From Amphimedon queenslandica (taxonomy: Eukaryota; Porifera; Demospongiae; Haplosclerida; Niphatidae), in the NCBI RefSeq assembly GCF_000090795.2, contig NW_003547041.1:1-27774 (forward strand): DNA of 27,774 bases. Reading direction: 5' to 3'. Numbering within the stretch: the stretch's first letter is position 1; every line of letters starts with the position of its first letter. This document shows, piece by piece, positions 10,101-24,439 of the stretch. The translations under genes were made by a program, and so were the position numbers. The notes beneath the pieces were generated by a model. It saw only the letters and a program-made list of their open reading frames with translations. It made no database searches and had not been told where the DNA came from.

Positions 10101-13100
10101 CATTTTGAAATTAAGAAAATAAATTATAGGCTTCAATACATTAAAGGGAGCTTTAAATACAATACAATAGCCTAATATGCATCAATCACTGCATTGTATG
10201 AAGTAAAAAATAACAAGTACACAATTGCATTAAAAAGAATGAAATAAAATCCTTAGTGCATGGTATTTGATCAATTCATAATGCAATATACACTGGTCTC
10301 ATAATGTGCTTACTGTCTAATGGTAAATCTGAGGTGTCATTACTCCTTGATACAATAGATATTTGACTAACATTAATAGAGGCTTCACAAGTATATAGAC
10401 CAGCATCAGAAGTATTGAGAGAAGAGAAGTTCAAATAAAGAGAACTCATTACATTAGATACAGTCATAAAAACTGGAGGTACACTAATAACATTGTTAGC
10501 TGATCTCTTAGTCCATGTTATCACTGGTGAGACTATGAGTCTATCAACAACTGTCACTGTACAATTTAACATGTATTCTTTACCAGGTTCAGCAATACCC
10601 ATAGTTACTATCTCTACTACTGGTACTGGAGTAGCTGTAATGAGAGGAGAAAAATTAAAAAGTGGAAGAGAAGAAGAGATGGTGACATTAGCATTACTTA
10701 CCAAGAACTGTAATGGAAGTATTAGCATTAGCTGATGTATTCCTGAGATACATGTAACTATTAGGAGCAGTCACTTCAACATTACAAGTATACATTCCAC
10801 TATCATCAGCATTATCCAATGGATAGAACATTAATGTTGCATTATAATATAATGTATTGATCATATTGAGACCCTCAGTAATAGTAGCGTCAGATAAACC
10901 CATAGGAACATTAGTACCATCACGTGTCCATTGATTAGTGACAGTCACTGGTATAGTAACTAATGGATCTAACATTATGTCACATTTAATGAAGAATGGT
11001 GTCCCTGCATATAATGTATCATCATGTTCCTTTGATATAGTAACAATCACTGGTGGGACTGTAATGAGATGACAAAAAAAACAAAAATTAATATGATTCA
11101 AAGTTCAAAATCAATTAAAATATTGAAATGAACATTTTAGATGCTAATAACAAATCTTAAAATTAGCTCTATATATATTTGTTCACTTACACTTCAGTAA
11201 AGTAGAGTAACTTACAGTCAACAGTTAAATTAAAGACATCACTATCTTCTTGATAATCATAAGTAGCAGTGCTAGGATCATTGGTGTTATTAAAACCAGT
11301 TACATGAAACTCAGCCATACATGTATACATTCCAGCATCTTCAAACCTCACTGGATCCAGTATTAGAGTATTGTTAGTAACTGAACCAGTATCATCTGTT
11401 GTGATAGTGTATAGTCTTTTTAAGTTAATGAGCATTTCCATATCTGTATCATTCATTTTAATGAAAGTAATCAATGGTGTTACTACTAATCTCTCAACTG
11501 TTGTTATGGTACATGTTATAGTTAGACTCTGACCAACTTCAACTAAACCAGCTGATGAGAAATCTACTGTCATTGGAGGAAGACCTGATGAAGAATAAAA
11601 AGTGATAAAGAAAAAGTGGGAAAAGAGAATTAGAGAGAGTAGGAGAAGAGTATGTAAATTACTTTCAACAGTAACAGTAAGGGTAGTATTAGTACTTTGA
11701 CTTGATGCTATTAATGAGTTACCAGAATTGATGATCATTTGACAGGTATATGTTCCTCCATCATTATTAAGGCCAGTATCAATAGGTTGAAACAATAGCA
11801 TGCTTACAAGACTGTTACCAGTTGGAGGTGTCACTTGACGTCTTGCTTCATTAGTTGGTATTACATTACCACTAGGATCAGTCCATACTACATTAGCAGT
11901 TACTGGTGTATTCACTATTGTAGTGTTTACTGTAACTGTACAGGTTAGTAAGTAACTTGTACTCTCTATTGGAATAGTTGGAGGATCAGTAACCATTGAT
12001 ACACTGGGAGGAGATACTACAAAAGAATTATTTCAAATAATTCTAACAATAATTAGAACTAACTTTGAACAGTTAAATCTCTGTTAATACGATCTACAGT
12101 ACCAAATACTAGAATTGTTGCTTGACAGTAATATTGTCTAGCATCAGTTGTCTTCACTGGATCAAGTGTAAGTACACTGGTGAATATATTTCCATTTCTA
12201 ACAACAGGTACTAGTGTAGCATCATTGTTTTCACTAGTCACATCTCGAGATGCTTCTAGATCATAAGTCCATCTGACACTAGTAAGATTCTCAACAAAAT
12301 TAGGAGGTACAACTATAACACAAGATAAATTGAATACATCACCAGCAACAGGAACAGAAGGAATATTGATACTTATATCAACATGATTGATATCAAACCC
12401 TATCAAAATACAATTAAAAATACTAATACATTTTAATTGACTTACTTGATACAGTTAATGTAACTGCACTGCTATTATCATTCCCTGCTATTATAAAAGG
12501 AGTATTAGGAGTCACACTAACTGAGCAATTATAACTAGCACCATTATCAAGTTCATCTCTTAAACTATTAATACGTAACACACCAGTGTACTGATTATTA
12601 GTCATAACTGGAGGACTGATAGTAAAATCACTTCCATTGGTCAGTACAGTGTTATTTCTCCTCCAACTCATAGTAACACTAACACTAGTATCAATATATT
12701 GACTGATGTCAGCTATACACATAATATCAAGAAACTGTCCTTCTGCTAGTTCTCCATCTACTAAATGTCCAGTAGCATTATACTCAACAATAACTGAAGG
12801 AGTTGGTACTATAAAAATAAATAATATAAAATCACAAAAATTGCTAATATATAAAAGCACTGAACTGACTGAAAATAATAATGAACTATTGATTTTATAC
12901 TTAAATGTATCAGTACCTTGTATAGATATAGAATAATTTGATGCTGCACTAATGGTATTGGTAGCAGCCCCATCATTCAGTAGAGCCCCACAAACATATT
13001 CTCCAACTTGTGATGGTTGCAATGAACTGAAGCTAAGAGTAAGTGTATATACAACACTATCATTCACTGATATCATTGTAGGCTCTAAACTATCTAAAAC

Positions 13101-14506
13101 TATGTCTCCATCAGTTGTAGAATTGAAGAGAATGAGATCAGGACTTGCCCAGAACATTTGTACTGTAGTATCATTCACTTTAGGAGCTAATGTCAATGTA
13201 CAGGTTAATGAAAAGGAAGAAAAATGATTCAATGGCATGATAACTGGCCCCTGTACTTCAACACTGACAACTGAAAGAAACATCAAAATACATTATGCAT
13301 AATTTATACCTTGAGGAATTGTAACAGTGATTATTTTACTAGGTAAGTCTTCACCAGTAGCTACTAGTCTAATATTATATTTATCATCAGGACGTAATGA
13401 GAGAGACAGATCAGTATTTGTAGTGCTATCATTCATAATAATACCATTACTGTTATTAACAAAGACATGATACTGAGGAGTAGCACTAATCACTGCTGAG
13501 GGAGACCAGCCTAGTGTGACTGACATAAGGCTATTTCTGCTGTGAACCAAGTTTGATGGAGATTCAGTTACTAAAAAATTATGGATAAAACAATTTGATA
13601 TGCAATACCTACCAGTAATATCTCTCGCTGCCATATTAGTAGATACTAAAGGTGTGGTTGTAATTCTGTCAGTAGTAACAGAACATTTATACAGGCCAGA
13701 CACTCTCATTCTAAATATTACTGATACTTGTACTTGTACATCATTATTAACTGGTTTTACAGTATGTATCAAATCATTATCAGATACATTAAACTGGTTT
13801 CCATTACCAACAGAGCAAGTGACTATTGTTGGTGATCTATTAGTGACAGTAAATGATAAACTAAACACTGGAGGATCAGCATCAACTGATGAGAGGAGCT
13901 GGAAGGAGGGACCACTACTATCAATAACTGGAAGTTCTGTAAAAAATTAAAATGAATATTTAGATATTTAAGGAACTAACCATCATATTTGAAGAAATCA
14001 TTGTTCCCATAAGCAGCAACATACAGTGTCTGATTGATTCCTTCTTCATTTGGTATAACACAACTGTATAGTCCTTGAACACTTGCTATTCCTCCATTTC
14101 TTAACAAACCAATTTGACCAGTAGCAGTGTTGTTAGCAAACAGAGGACTACCAGAACCCAATGGTACAGTTGTTCCATCAGGATAATACCATGTTCCTAT
14201 CATATTCTGATTAAGAGAACTCTGACACCACAAACCATCATTCTGACCATCAGGACTACCAACAACACCAACAGCATTACCAGGTTCATCTATATCAGTA
14301 TCATGAAACAGACCAGCAGCTATCATTGAGAAATTAGCAATAGTCACATTCTCCTCACCAAGAAACAATCTTACATCTACCAGTCTTAGATAATACAAAT
14401 TGATGATTACTAAATACTGACCAGTAGTTGGACGAGGAGGCAGTGAACCAAACTGTTGACATGATACATGAAGTACCAATGATAAGAGAAATAACAAAAG
14501 CATCAT
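6608..14506 (-). CDS. Receptor copy B: giant Ig/FN3 receptor with tyrosine-rich tail, 2109 aa, 22 exons
   Basis: Exons: 14506-14422, 14376-13981, 13936-13613, 13570-13310, 13270-12917, 12808-12446, 12399-12064, 12016-11663, 11584-11216, 11058-10702, 10634-10314, 10087-9680, 9566-9225, 9163-8846, 8774-8475, 8371-8057, 8012-7776, 7726-7634, 7589-7275, 7220-7001, 6944-6864, 6788-6608. All are GT-AG; the sum is 6330 nt with no internal stop. Order: signal peptide, Ig-like (29-160), Ig-like (161-268), FN3-like (269-355), nine Ig domains (356-1423), five FN3 (1424-1949, one split over two exons), 23 Thr (1959-1981), TM (about 1991-2017), basic KKKSKKK, then a tail with Y2038, Y2057 (YERM), Y2066 (YEQL), Y2085 (YENT) and Y2106. 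YxxM and YxN are known SH2-binding classes (PI3K- and Grb2-type), so phosphotyrosine signalling is a fair inference. Start: the MM pair at 14506 aligns with copy D; an in-frame ATG at 14521 would add five residues. Confidence 0.87.
7126..7194 (-). repeat. (ACT)23 coding trinucleotide repeat: poly-Thr stalk of copy B
   Basis: Twenty-three perfect, uninterrupted ACT codons on the minus strand, just outside the TM segment, flanked by STSA and STDSTFS. A Ser/Thr stretch beside the membrane is typical of an O-glycosylated stalk (family knowledge). The purity implies recent length change. The opposite-strand poly-Val frame is a shadow. Confidence 0.95.
8233..8279 (-). repeat. 18-nt in-frame tandem duplication in an FN3 exon of copy B
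   Basis: The stretch GTGAATATTCAATAATTA occurs twice in a row, so the protein reads IIEYSL twice around the FN3 C-strand (exon 8371-8057). It is in frame and leaves the domain open. Such short duplications usually arise by slippage. Confidence 0.85.
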
Positions 14507-15156
14507 ATCTTTTAGACTCATACGCTGGCTTTCAAGCACAAGCAGATTGAATCTATTGCCATGTATGGTAAAACAGTTTTGAAAGAAAGGATCTCAGTGA
14601 AACTATGTATATATGTCAAATAATAACATTCATAGAGGAAAGACTAACTACAATTTATTATTTTTAGGTGACTTTCAACAAGCGTTATTGCTATATTGAA
14701 CGTGCTATATGGAATGAATTAAAAAAAAATAAATAAATAAATAAATAAATAAAAAATAATAACTCAAAATAAAGTGGATGCAGCCTAATGCACAGTACAT
14801 GTGAGTAACGTTTGTTCATAATTCAGAAACAATCAACGCAAAAAATCAAAAACTTAAAATTCACAAGGCCACATTCTTTGGTTCATACGAATACTACACA
14901 TGCAATATGTTACAATATAAGGTACATTACAATGTACATAGAATCTACATGTAAGGCATAGTGTACAAATGCCATATGGTATTCAGAAAAAATTTCTTTG
15001 GAAGCAAAAAAAATCAAACAAAGACAAAACAGTGTTAGACTGGACACTAAATATGTACTCAATAACATGAAAAGTGTATTAAAAACATTAATCAATCACT
15101 GGTTCTTATTATATGCCTCTATGCAGTGGTAGGTCTATACTATTATAGTTAGAATA
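14507..15156. other. Gap between receptor copies C and B
   Basis: No exon seen. It contains an AAAT-type run (14721-14752). From about 15010 it matches the 3' flank of copy A (960-1093); near 14560-14640 it matches the 5' flank of copy D. It should hold the promoter of B and the 3' UTR of C. Confidence 0.6.
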
Positions 15157-17344
15157 CTAAGAACCTGATCCATCACCTCCTCCATCGGCAGCATCATCAG
15201 TATCACTAAGCTGTTTCTTCATGTCAAAGTCTTCATTAGTAGCACTGGGTGACGTAGAATTACGAGGTCTACATGTACAAGAAAAAGAAAGGAACAAGAT
15301 TTAAATACAAATGACAATGAATGGAGACACACATCCACACCCACACACACACACACTGGGCACACATCTTATCCTCTTGTCTCTCCATGTCAATAATAAG
15401 CTCATTTCTCTCATTTTATTCAACCCCTCCTCTCTCCTTACTTTATTTTATATAATATTAAAATTGATAATACAATACATATCGCAACAACAATGCCCCC
15501 AACAACTGCTGGAATAACAATCTCAAGTGTCCTGTCATTATTATCATCAACTGGTATTATTGCTGTAAGAAAAGGAATGGAGAGAGAGAAAGGAGGGATC
15601 AAAGATAAAATTGGTTTTTTGAAGTGTATTGATCTTACTTGGTGCTGTTCCAAAGAATAAGGAAGGTAGTTTAGGTACACAATTAAAAATAAAAAAAGAG
15701 AAAGAAAGACAAGATAAAACAGGTTATTATACATGTATAATATTTAGCACTTACCTCCAGAAGGAACTATAAAAAGTAGAGAAGGAGAAAAAGATTAAAT
15801 AGAAAAGACACAATATAAATCAAATACTCATATAAAGTTACTATCCCTTACCTTCTATTATAATGCCACTGACTGAGGCCCACCTACTGTATGGACTGTA
15901 CACATAAGTAACATCAGGATTAGCTGTACTCTGGACTGCTGTCCTTACCCTCACCTTAAGAATAATTAACAATCACATGATAATCACATAATGATACTGA
16001 GGTACATGTACATGTAAGCCTGGTAACTGCATGTACTGTACAATATGAAGGGTTTCCCACAAAGCATGCTAAGTGAGCTAAACGGCATGAGCTTCATGAG
16101 CTGACAAGCACTACAATACAGTACATGGCATTTGGAGCAACTTTAAAAATTCATTAAAAAATCCAAACTTTATCGGAATCAGCTCAAATTTTGTACACAA
16201 CATAAGAACATGTATATGTATCAGAAAAAAATTATAAAAATGAAAAATTCTCTCCTAGCCAATTTTGACAAAATTTGGCCTGAGACCAAAGGCTATAGCT
16301 TTTGGTTTTTGGGCGGATTTTTTAGCAAATTAAAAAAATTCATAAAAAATTCAAACTTTATCGGAATCAGTTCAAATTTTGTACACAGCATAAAAACATG
16401 TATATGCATCAGAAAAAATTATAAAAATAGAAAATTCTCTCCTAGCCAATTTTGACGAAATTTGGCCTGAGACCAAAGGCTATAGCCTTTGGTTTTTGGG
16501 CCGATTTTTGAGCAAATTTAAAAATTCATAAAAAATCTAAACTTTATCGAAATCAGCTCAAATTTTGTACACAACATAAGAACATGTATATGTATTTAAA
16601 AAAATTATAAAAATGGAAAATTCTCTCCTAGCCAATTTTGACAAAATTTGGTTGAAATCACTGTACTATAGTACAGGAACTTTGATCCAATTTTTGAGTA
16701 ACTTTAAAAATTCATAAAAAAATTAATTTTGATCGGAATCAACTCAAACTTGCTACACAACATAAAAACATGTATATAGGTATCAGAAAAAATTAAAAGA
16801 ATTAAAAATCTTCTCCTTTTCATTTTTGGCAAATTTGGCTAAAAACTAAAGTACAGGACTTTGGCCCATTTTATTGTACACCATGCATTCACATGTACAT
16901 GTACATTGGATTCTCAATATGACGCATGTGCATCCGTCACAACCGGAAGTGCTATATAAACCAATGGGGCTATGCGTCAATGCGTCAGATTAGAAATATT
17001 TTCCAATCTGACACATTGACGCATGCTCCCATTGGTTTATACAGCACTTCTGGTCGTGACGGACGCACATGCGTCATATTGAGAATCCGCCTTAAATCAC
17101 ATAATAAATGAGTCCCTCACTTGATATCCCTGAGCATTACTGACATTGAATATACTAGAGAAACTAAACCCTGGATTAATGAACAGCGTGTTAGCAATGA
17201 AGGATCTCGTGTCCTTAAATTCAACCTGATAGAACGCTACCTCTCCCTCAGGGGGTGTGGTCTCAACAGCGTCCCATGTGGCAAGGAGTGCGTTGTTCTC
17301 AACGTTACGAGACAAATTAACATTATTAGGAGGAGTAGTGGGGG
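15157..17344 (-). CDS. Receptor copy C: 3' part only (FN3, TM, tail)
   Basis: Exons: 17344-17121, 15954-15852, 15766-15755 (12 nt), 15644-15639 (6 nt), 15562-15442, 15268-15157. Phases agree. The first two exons make one FN3 domain (LLATWDAVE ... YQVEF ... QGYQ|VRVRTAV). The two tiny exons give V-P-S-G and A-P, then a TM exon (IVIPAVVGGIVVAICIVL) and a tail of about 40 residues (KPRNSTSPSATNEDFDMKKQ, then Asp/Gly-rich) without tyrosine in its distal part. TM, 6-nt exon, tail and 3' flank match copy A. No upstream exon with the required phase was found before the USP gene begins on the same strand at 18.1 kb, so the 5' half appears to be missing. It may be a gene fragment; no internal stop is present in what remains. 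An unusually long 1.2-kb intron holds a satellite array and a hairpin element. Confidence 0.68.
15639..15644 (-). other. 6-nt microexon of copy C
   Basis: CACCAA flanked by an AG acceptor and a GTAAGATC donor, identical to the one in copy A. The preceding 12-nt exon (15755-15766, TTCCTTCTGGAG) has no visible counterpart in A. Confidence 0.6.
16128..16880. repeat. Tandem ~187-bp satellite, four units
   Basis: The anchor (T/G)ATCG(G/A)AATCA occurs at 16171, 16359, 16545 and 16731, spaced 188, 186 and 186 bp. Each unit carries GAGCAA(C/A)TTTAAAA, TTGTACACAACATAA, AACATGTATATG and TTCTCTCCTAGCCAATTTTGA. It lies inside the long intron of copy C. Diverged relatives are at 5760-6175 and 19484-19800. 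Confidence 0.9.
16908..17088. repeat. 181-bp near-perfect palindrome (foldback element)
   Basis: It begins GGATTCTCAATATGACGCAT and ends with its inverse, ATGCGTCATATTGAGAATCC. Arms are about 84 bp with scattered mismatches, around a short AT-rich loop (AGAAATATTTTCC). Arms contain CCAATGGG and GACGCATG blocks and are GC-richer than the surroundings. No clear target duplication. Typical of a MITE/foldback element; if transcribed it would form a long double-stranded hairpin. Confidence 0.88.
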
Positions 17345-17879
17345 CTGGATATAAATAAGAAAATGAATCTGTGTGTAGCAATCAGAGGAACTAGAGAGAG
17401 AAGGAGAGAAAAGAGGAAGAAAAGAGTAGAGAGAGAAAGAAGGGAAAAAATTAGGTAGCCTCACAGAAACCAAGACACAAACACATCATATTCTCATAAA
17501 AATTCTCTTACCTTGTCCTCATTATCTAATAGTGTCTTCGGGGAAGAAAGGGATTTTGATTGATGTTCGTTGACTTGCAATTGGAGCCTCTCTAGTTTCA
17601 CAAGCCATACCATTCCCCAGCCTACCAGTCATGGTCCATCGAGTGGCCCATTTTGCCAACTTCAGGCAAATTGTCAACTTGAACTTGACAAATTCTTTAT
17701 CGGTCCGTGTGTAGGGAAATTTAAATTTTTGAAGACTTGCCCCCCTAGAGCTACTATTTTAAAAGCATTTACCCGGTAATATTTGAGCATGCACAGCTTT
17801 GCATTGACCTGATCCACAAGTGCTAGAGCAACTATTGCTGATGCTGCACACGAAGGCCCCATTAGACACAGATGGGTGT
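17345..17879. other. Unassigned stretch between copy C and repeat R2
   Basis: A purine-rich GA tract at 17392-17447 is followed by sequence that is not AT-rich (17500-17879) and has open but domain-free frames on both strands (minus 17674-17862, plus 17570-17779). A plausible GTAAG donor at about 17509 exists, but the frame needed to join the copy C FN3 exon carries stops just upstream. I cannot assign it. It may belong to the same duplicated flank that begins before base 1. Confidence 0.45.
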
Positions 17880-18075
17880 GAACTGACTTAATGTGTCACT
17901 GATTTTTGAGCTAACCCATATGCATAAATTCTCAGCTACATCATAATAGTCGACTAGCATGCATTTACTGAGTACCTGCTTATACACAATTTTACTCATT
18001 CACATAAAATGATTTTACAATACCAATAGCTGTAATTAATGCTTAAAGTGGAAATGATGATAGCTATAGTATAAT
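17880..18075. repeat. Right copy of the duplicated flank (R2)
   Basis: Matches bases 1-205 over the whole length with few differences. It lies just downstream of the USP stop codon (18142). See the finding on the tandem segmental duplication. Confidence 0.8.
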
Positions 18076-18141
18076 CAGGTCACATCAAACTATTCTCAAG
18101 ATATAAAAATGAATATAATTCAGCAGTAATTCCCATTCAGA

Positions 18142-21958
<3,817 letters not shown>

Positions 21959-22013
21959 TTCAACATTTTATACCTAATGTCATGAGACAAAAAATACCCC
22001 TTTGTAATGAACA
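21959..22013. other. Short 5' flank of the USP gene
   Basis: Only about 55 bp separates the USP start codon from a MITE, so any upstream exon or core promoter must overlap or lie beyond that element. I see no upstream coding exon. Confidence 0.4.
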
Positions 22014-22215
22014 TACTGTATAGGGGGTATATTTCCCGGGGAAAATATTTCACGAAAAAGACCTTTAAACCTATTCACAAGAAAAAATTTTTGCGTTTTT
22101 CTTCTACTGGCATGGTAAAAAAAAACAATTTTCACAGGTAAAAATTTTCATGAATTTTTTAAAACTGCAAAATTAGCGAGATTAAATCCCCATGAAATAT
22201 ACCCACTATACGGTA
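22014..22215. mobile_element. MITE 2 with CCGTATAG termini
   Basis: Left end TACTGTATAGGGGGTATATT, right end (inverted) TACCGTATAGTGGGTATATT, with TA at both edges. About 20-bp TIR, 202 bp, no coding capacity. The interior differs from MITE 1 and MITE 3. Confidence 0.85.
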
Positions 22216-23087
22216 TCCATAAGGCCACCTAATGAGATTCATAGTTTCCTATTACAGAGGTGGGTGTGACGTGGGCAGGTGCAGGTGGGTTTGTTATTTT
22301 CATTAAATTTATTCATTATCAGCTGTATAAACTGCTTGTCAACTAATGAATAGAGATGCGGCACCATGTGGGCGGGTAATGGGAAACAAGAAATCAAATT
22401 GGAGTGACCTAATTTAAATTTTCTAATCTTTTACTCTAGATTATTATATAATTGCTTAATTGCACAAAAAGCAATAGAAAAACACTTCTATAACAAATTG
22501 TATCAGGTTTGTACTATCAATAAAACATGGTAGCTATTCACTATTTCTCTTGAATTAAGACTATATACATAAGTCTGATTCTTGGAAGATCATGAATAAA
22601 TTTATTCACATCTAGTTGATTTATAGGAAGAACAATATTATTATTTAGAACAAAAGGTCAATAATTCCCCCCTTTTTATTAAAAATAGAATATTATCACT
22701 ACTGAGGACAGAAACAAGGAGTTACAACCTTTAAAGGCCCTTTTTAGGTGTCAACCTTCTAATACCAAACTATTAGTTAACTGAACCTTATTAATGTAGT
22801 ACCTTCTAATACTATATACACTATTGAAATGCTTCTTAACTAAACCGTATCATTTTGTGGTACACCTACTATAATTGGTGTACTAAAATAAATTTTAGTA
22901 TTTGCTTACCAAGAACAGTAACCTACACTGTCAAGTTGAAAAGTGTGCATTAATCAATTTAAAAACAATTACTATACTGCCTAAAATTCTGTGGCACAAA
23001 ATTTTCAAAAAGCCTCAATTCAAATATTTTTGGAAAATAAATTCACAAATCTCCTTGACCATATGCAAATATCATGTAAACCCTTAC
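22216..23087. other. Non-coding gap, upstream of the USP gene
   Basis: AT-rich sequence with no domain-bearing frame. Nothing recognised apart from a GT/G-rich patch (22255-22290). Confidence 0.5.
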
Positions 23088-23092
23088 CATTT

Positions 23093-23423
23093 CAGTGGTA
23101 TAGCCAGGATTTTTGGAAAGAGGGGCAAGCTGTGCGGCGCACAAAGTGCGCCGCAAAATTTTGCGAAACGACGCCCTTTTGGGGCGTGGCCACACCTATT
23201 TTTCAACATGGCGGACTTCTTGACCGATCATAGGCAACGTTGAATACCTTTTCAGCCTTATAATGGCATCATAGAAAGACTGCTTTGGCCTTTTCCTTTC
23301 ATATGTAAGTTGTAGAATAGCTTTTCCTTCCAAAAGCAGCTTATTATTTGATTATTTTTAAATTTTGAGTTTTAAAAAAGGGCAGGGCAATTGCCCCCCT
23401 TGCCCCCCCTGGCTACGCCCCTG
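23093..23423. mobile_element. Non-autonomous TIR element with CAG..GTAGCCAGG-type ends
   Basis: Left end CAGTGGTATAGCCAGGATTT; right end, inverted, CAGGGGCGTAGCCAGGGG. The flanking CATTTCA at 23088-23094 and again at 23424-23430 may be a 7-8 bp target duplication, as for hAT-like elements; it overlaps the left terminus by two bases, so the exact edge is uncertain. Inside is a perfect hairpin, TGCGGCGCAC-AAA-GTGCGCCGCA (23132-23154). No transposase. Overlapping open frames here (22902-23243) are not genes. Confidence 0.75.
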
Positions 23424-23749
23424 CATTTCAAGGAGAGAAATTTTGGCGAATATTAGTTGACATACAAAATTAACAAGCGTAACAGGGTAAAAATATTCCT
23501 ATAATTGATTTCACCACCTTGCAAGTACAACTTGGTCAATATTAAGACTTATAGAGGTTCTCTCTACCTTATAATGCTTCTAGAGAAGTCTTTAGACAGT
23601 ATCTCTATGCTCTCTTGCTGTTAGAAAGCTCTTAACTTTGTCCCATGTGTAAGCCGCCATTTTGTTTGCCGTGGCCACACCCACTCACGTAAAGGAGCGT
23701 GGGCGGGCGGTTGCTAAAGCTTGTTACCCGGTATTTCTCCAATATATAC
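23424..23749. other. Non-coding gap between TIR elements
   Basis: No coding exon. It contains CCTATAATTGATTTCACC (23498-23515), which recurs inverted at 24505-24522, and a GC-richer patch around 23650-23715. Confidence 0.5.
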
Positions 23750-23939
23750 TACCGTATAGCTGGTTTATTTCATGTGGAATTAATTTTCGTGCAGGCTCAA
23801 ATCCACTAAAATTAATTCCACTAAATTTTATTAAAACCAATTAAATATTAACAAAAATTTAGCAAGGCACTAAAATTAATTCTAATGAAAATTTAAGCAG
23901 CAAAAATTTGAGGCCACGAAATAAACCAGCTATACGGTA
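23750..23939. mobile_element. MITE 3 with CCGTATAG termini
   Basis: Ends TACCGTATAGCTGGTTTATT and, inverted, the same 20 bases. About 25-bp TIR, TA at both edges, 190 bp, no coding capacity. Confidence 0.9.
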
Positions 23940-24439
23940 TATCCCAACTGAGTTTGACCCAAGAAAAACTGGAATAACTTTTTCTAGAAATGCAGGATAA
24001 GGATGAGACTTTCACAGGTTCTTAGTCGCCCAATGCCATCACAGGATCTCAGGTCTTGGGTCTCCTTGGGAACTCTGAGAACCGGGTTCTCCCTATAAAC
24101 CCAATGGCATACCAAAATGACGTTTTATGACAATTTATCTACGTCATAGTTTACATAAGAACATGTGGTCGAGCGCCCAAACTGATAATTCTTGCTTTAA
24201 AAAGCTAACAGAGCTAGATCTTCTGATAACGATGGGCTTTATGAAGACTAGTTGACTCCAGCAGCTATTGTACTGCTTATCAGAACAAACAAAGCCCATT
24301 TAAGAGTGAAACACAGGCCTATATCGCAGCTGTAAAATGTCAGCCATGCTTCTATGAATATCATTATAAGACGTCATTAGTGACGTTGCCTACATTGTTC
24401 AAATTCCAAGCGGCTGGTGTCAAACTCAGTTGGGATATA
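23938..24439. mobile_element. 502-bp TIR element abutting MITE 3
   Basis: Left end TATATCCCAACTGAGTTTGA, right end (inverted) the same 20 bases. TIR about 21 bp; TA at both edges suggests a TA target site. It shares its left TA with the right end of MITE 3. No transposase frame; the interior is non-coding. Confidence 0.85.

Noticed and set aside
16128..16880. CRISPR-like array
   Set aside because: Units are contiguous ~187-bp tandem copies without unique spacers, in a eukaryotic intron.
17505..17570. Upstream exon of receptor copy C ending at a good GTAAG donor
   Set aside because: The phase required by the next exon places stop codons directly before the donor, and no Ig or FN3 motif is present.
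22902..23243. Two overlapping plus-strand frames of 80-113 aa
   Set aside because: They span the edge and hairpin of a TIR element and encode nothing recognisable.
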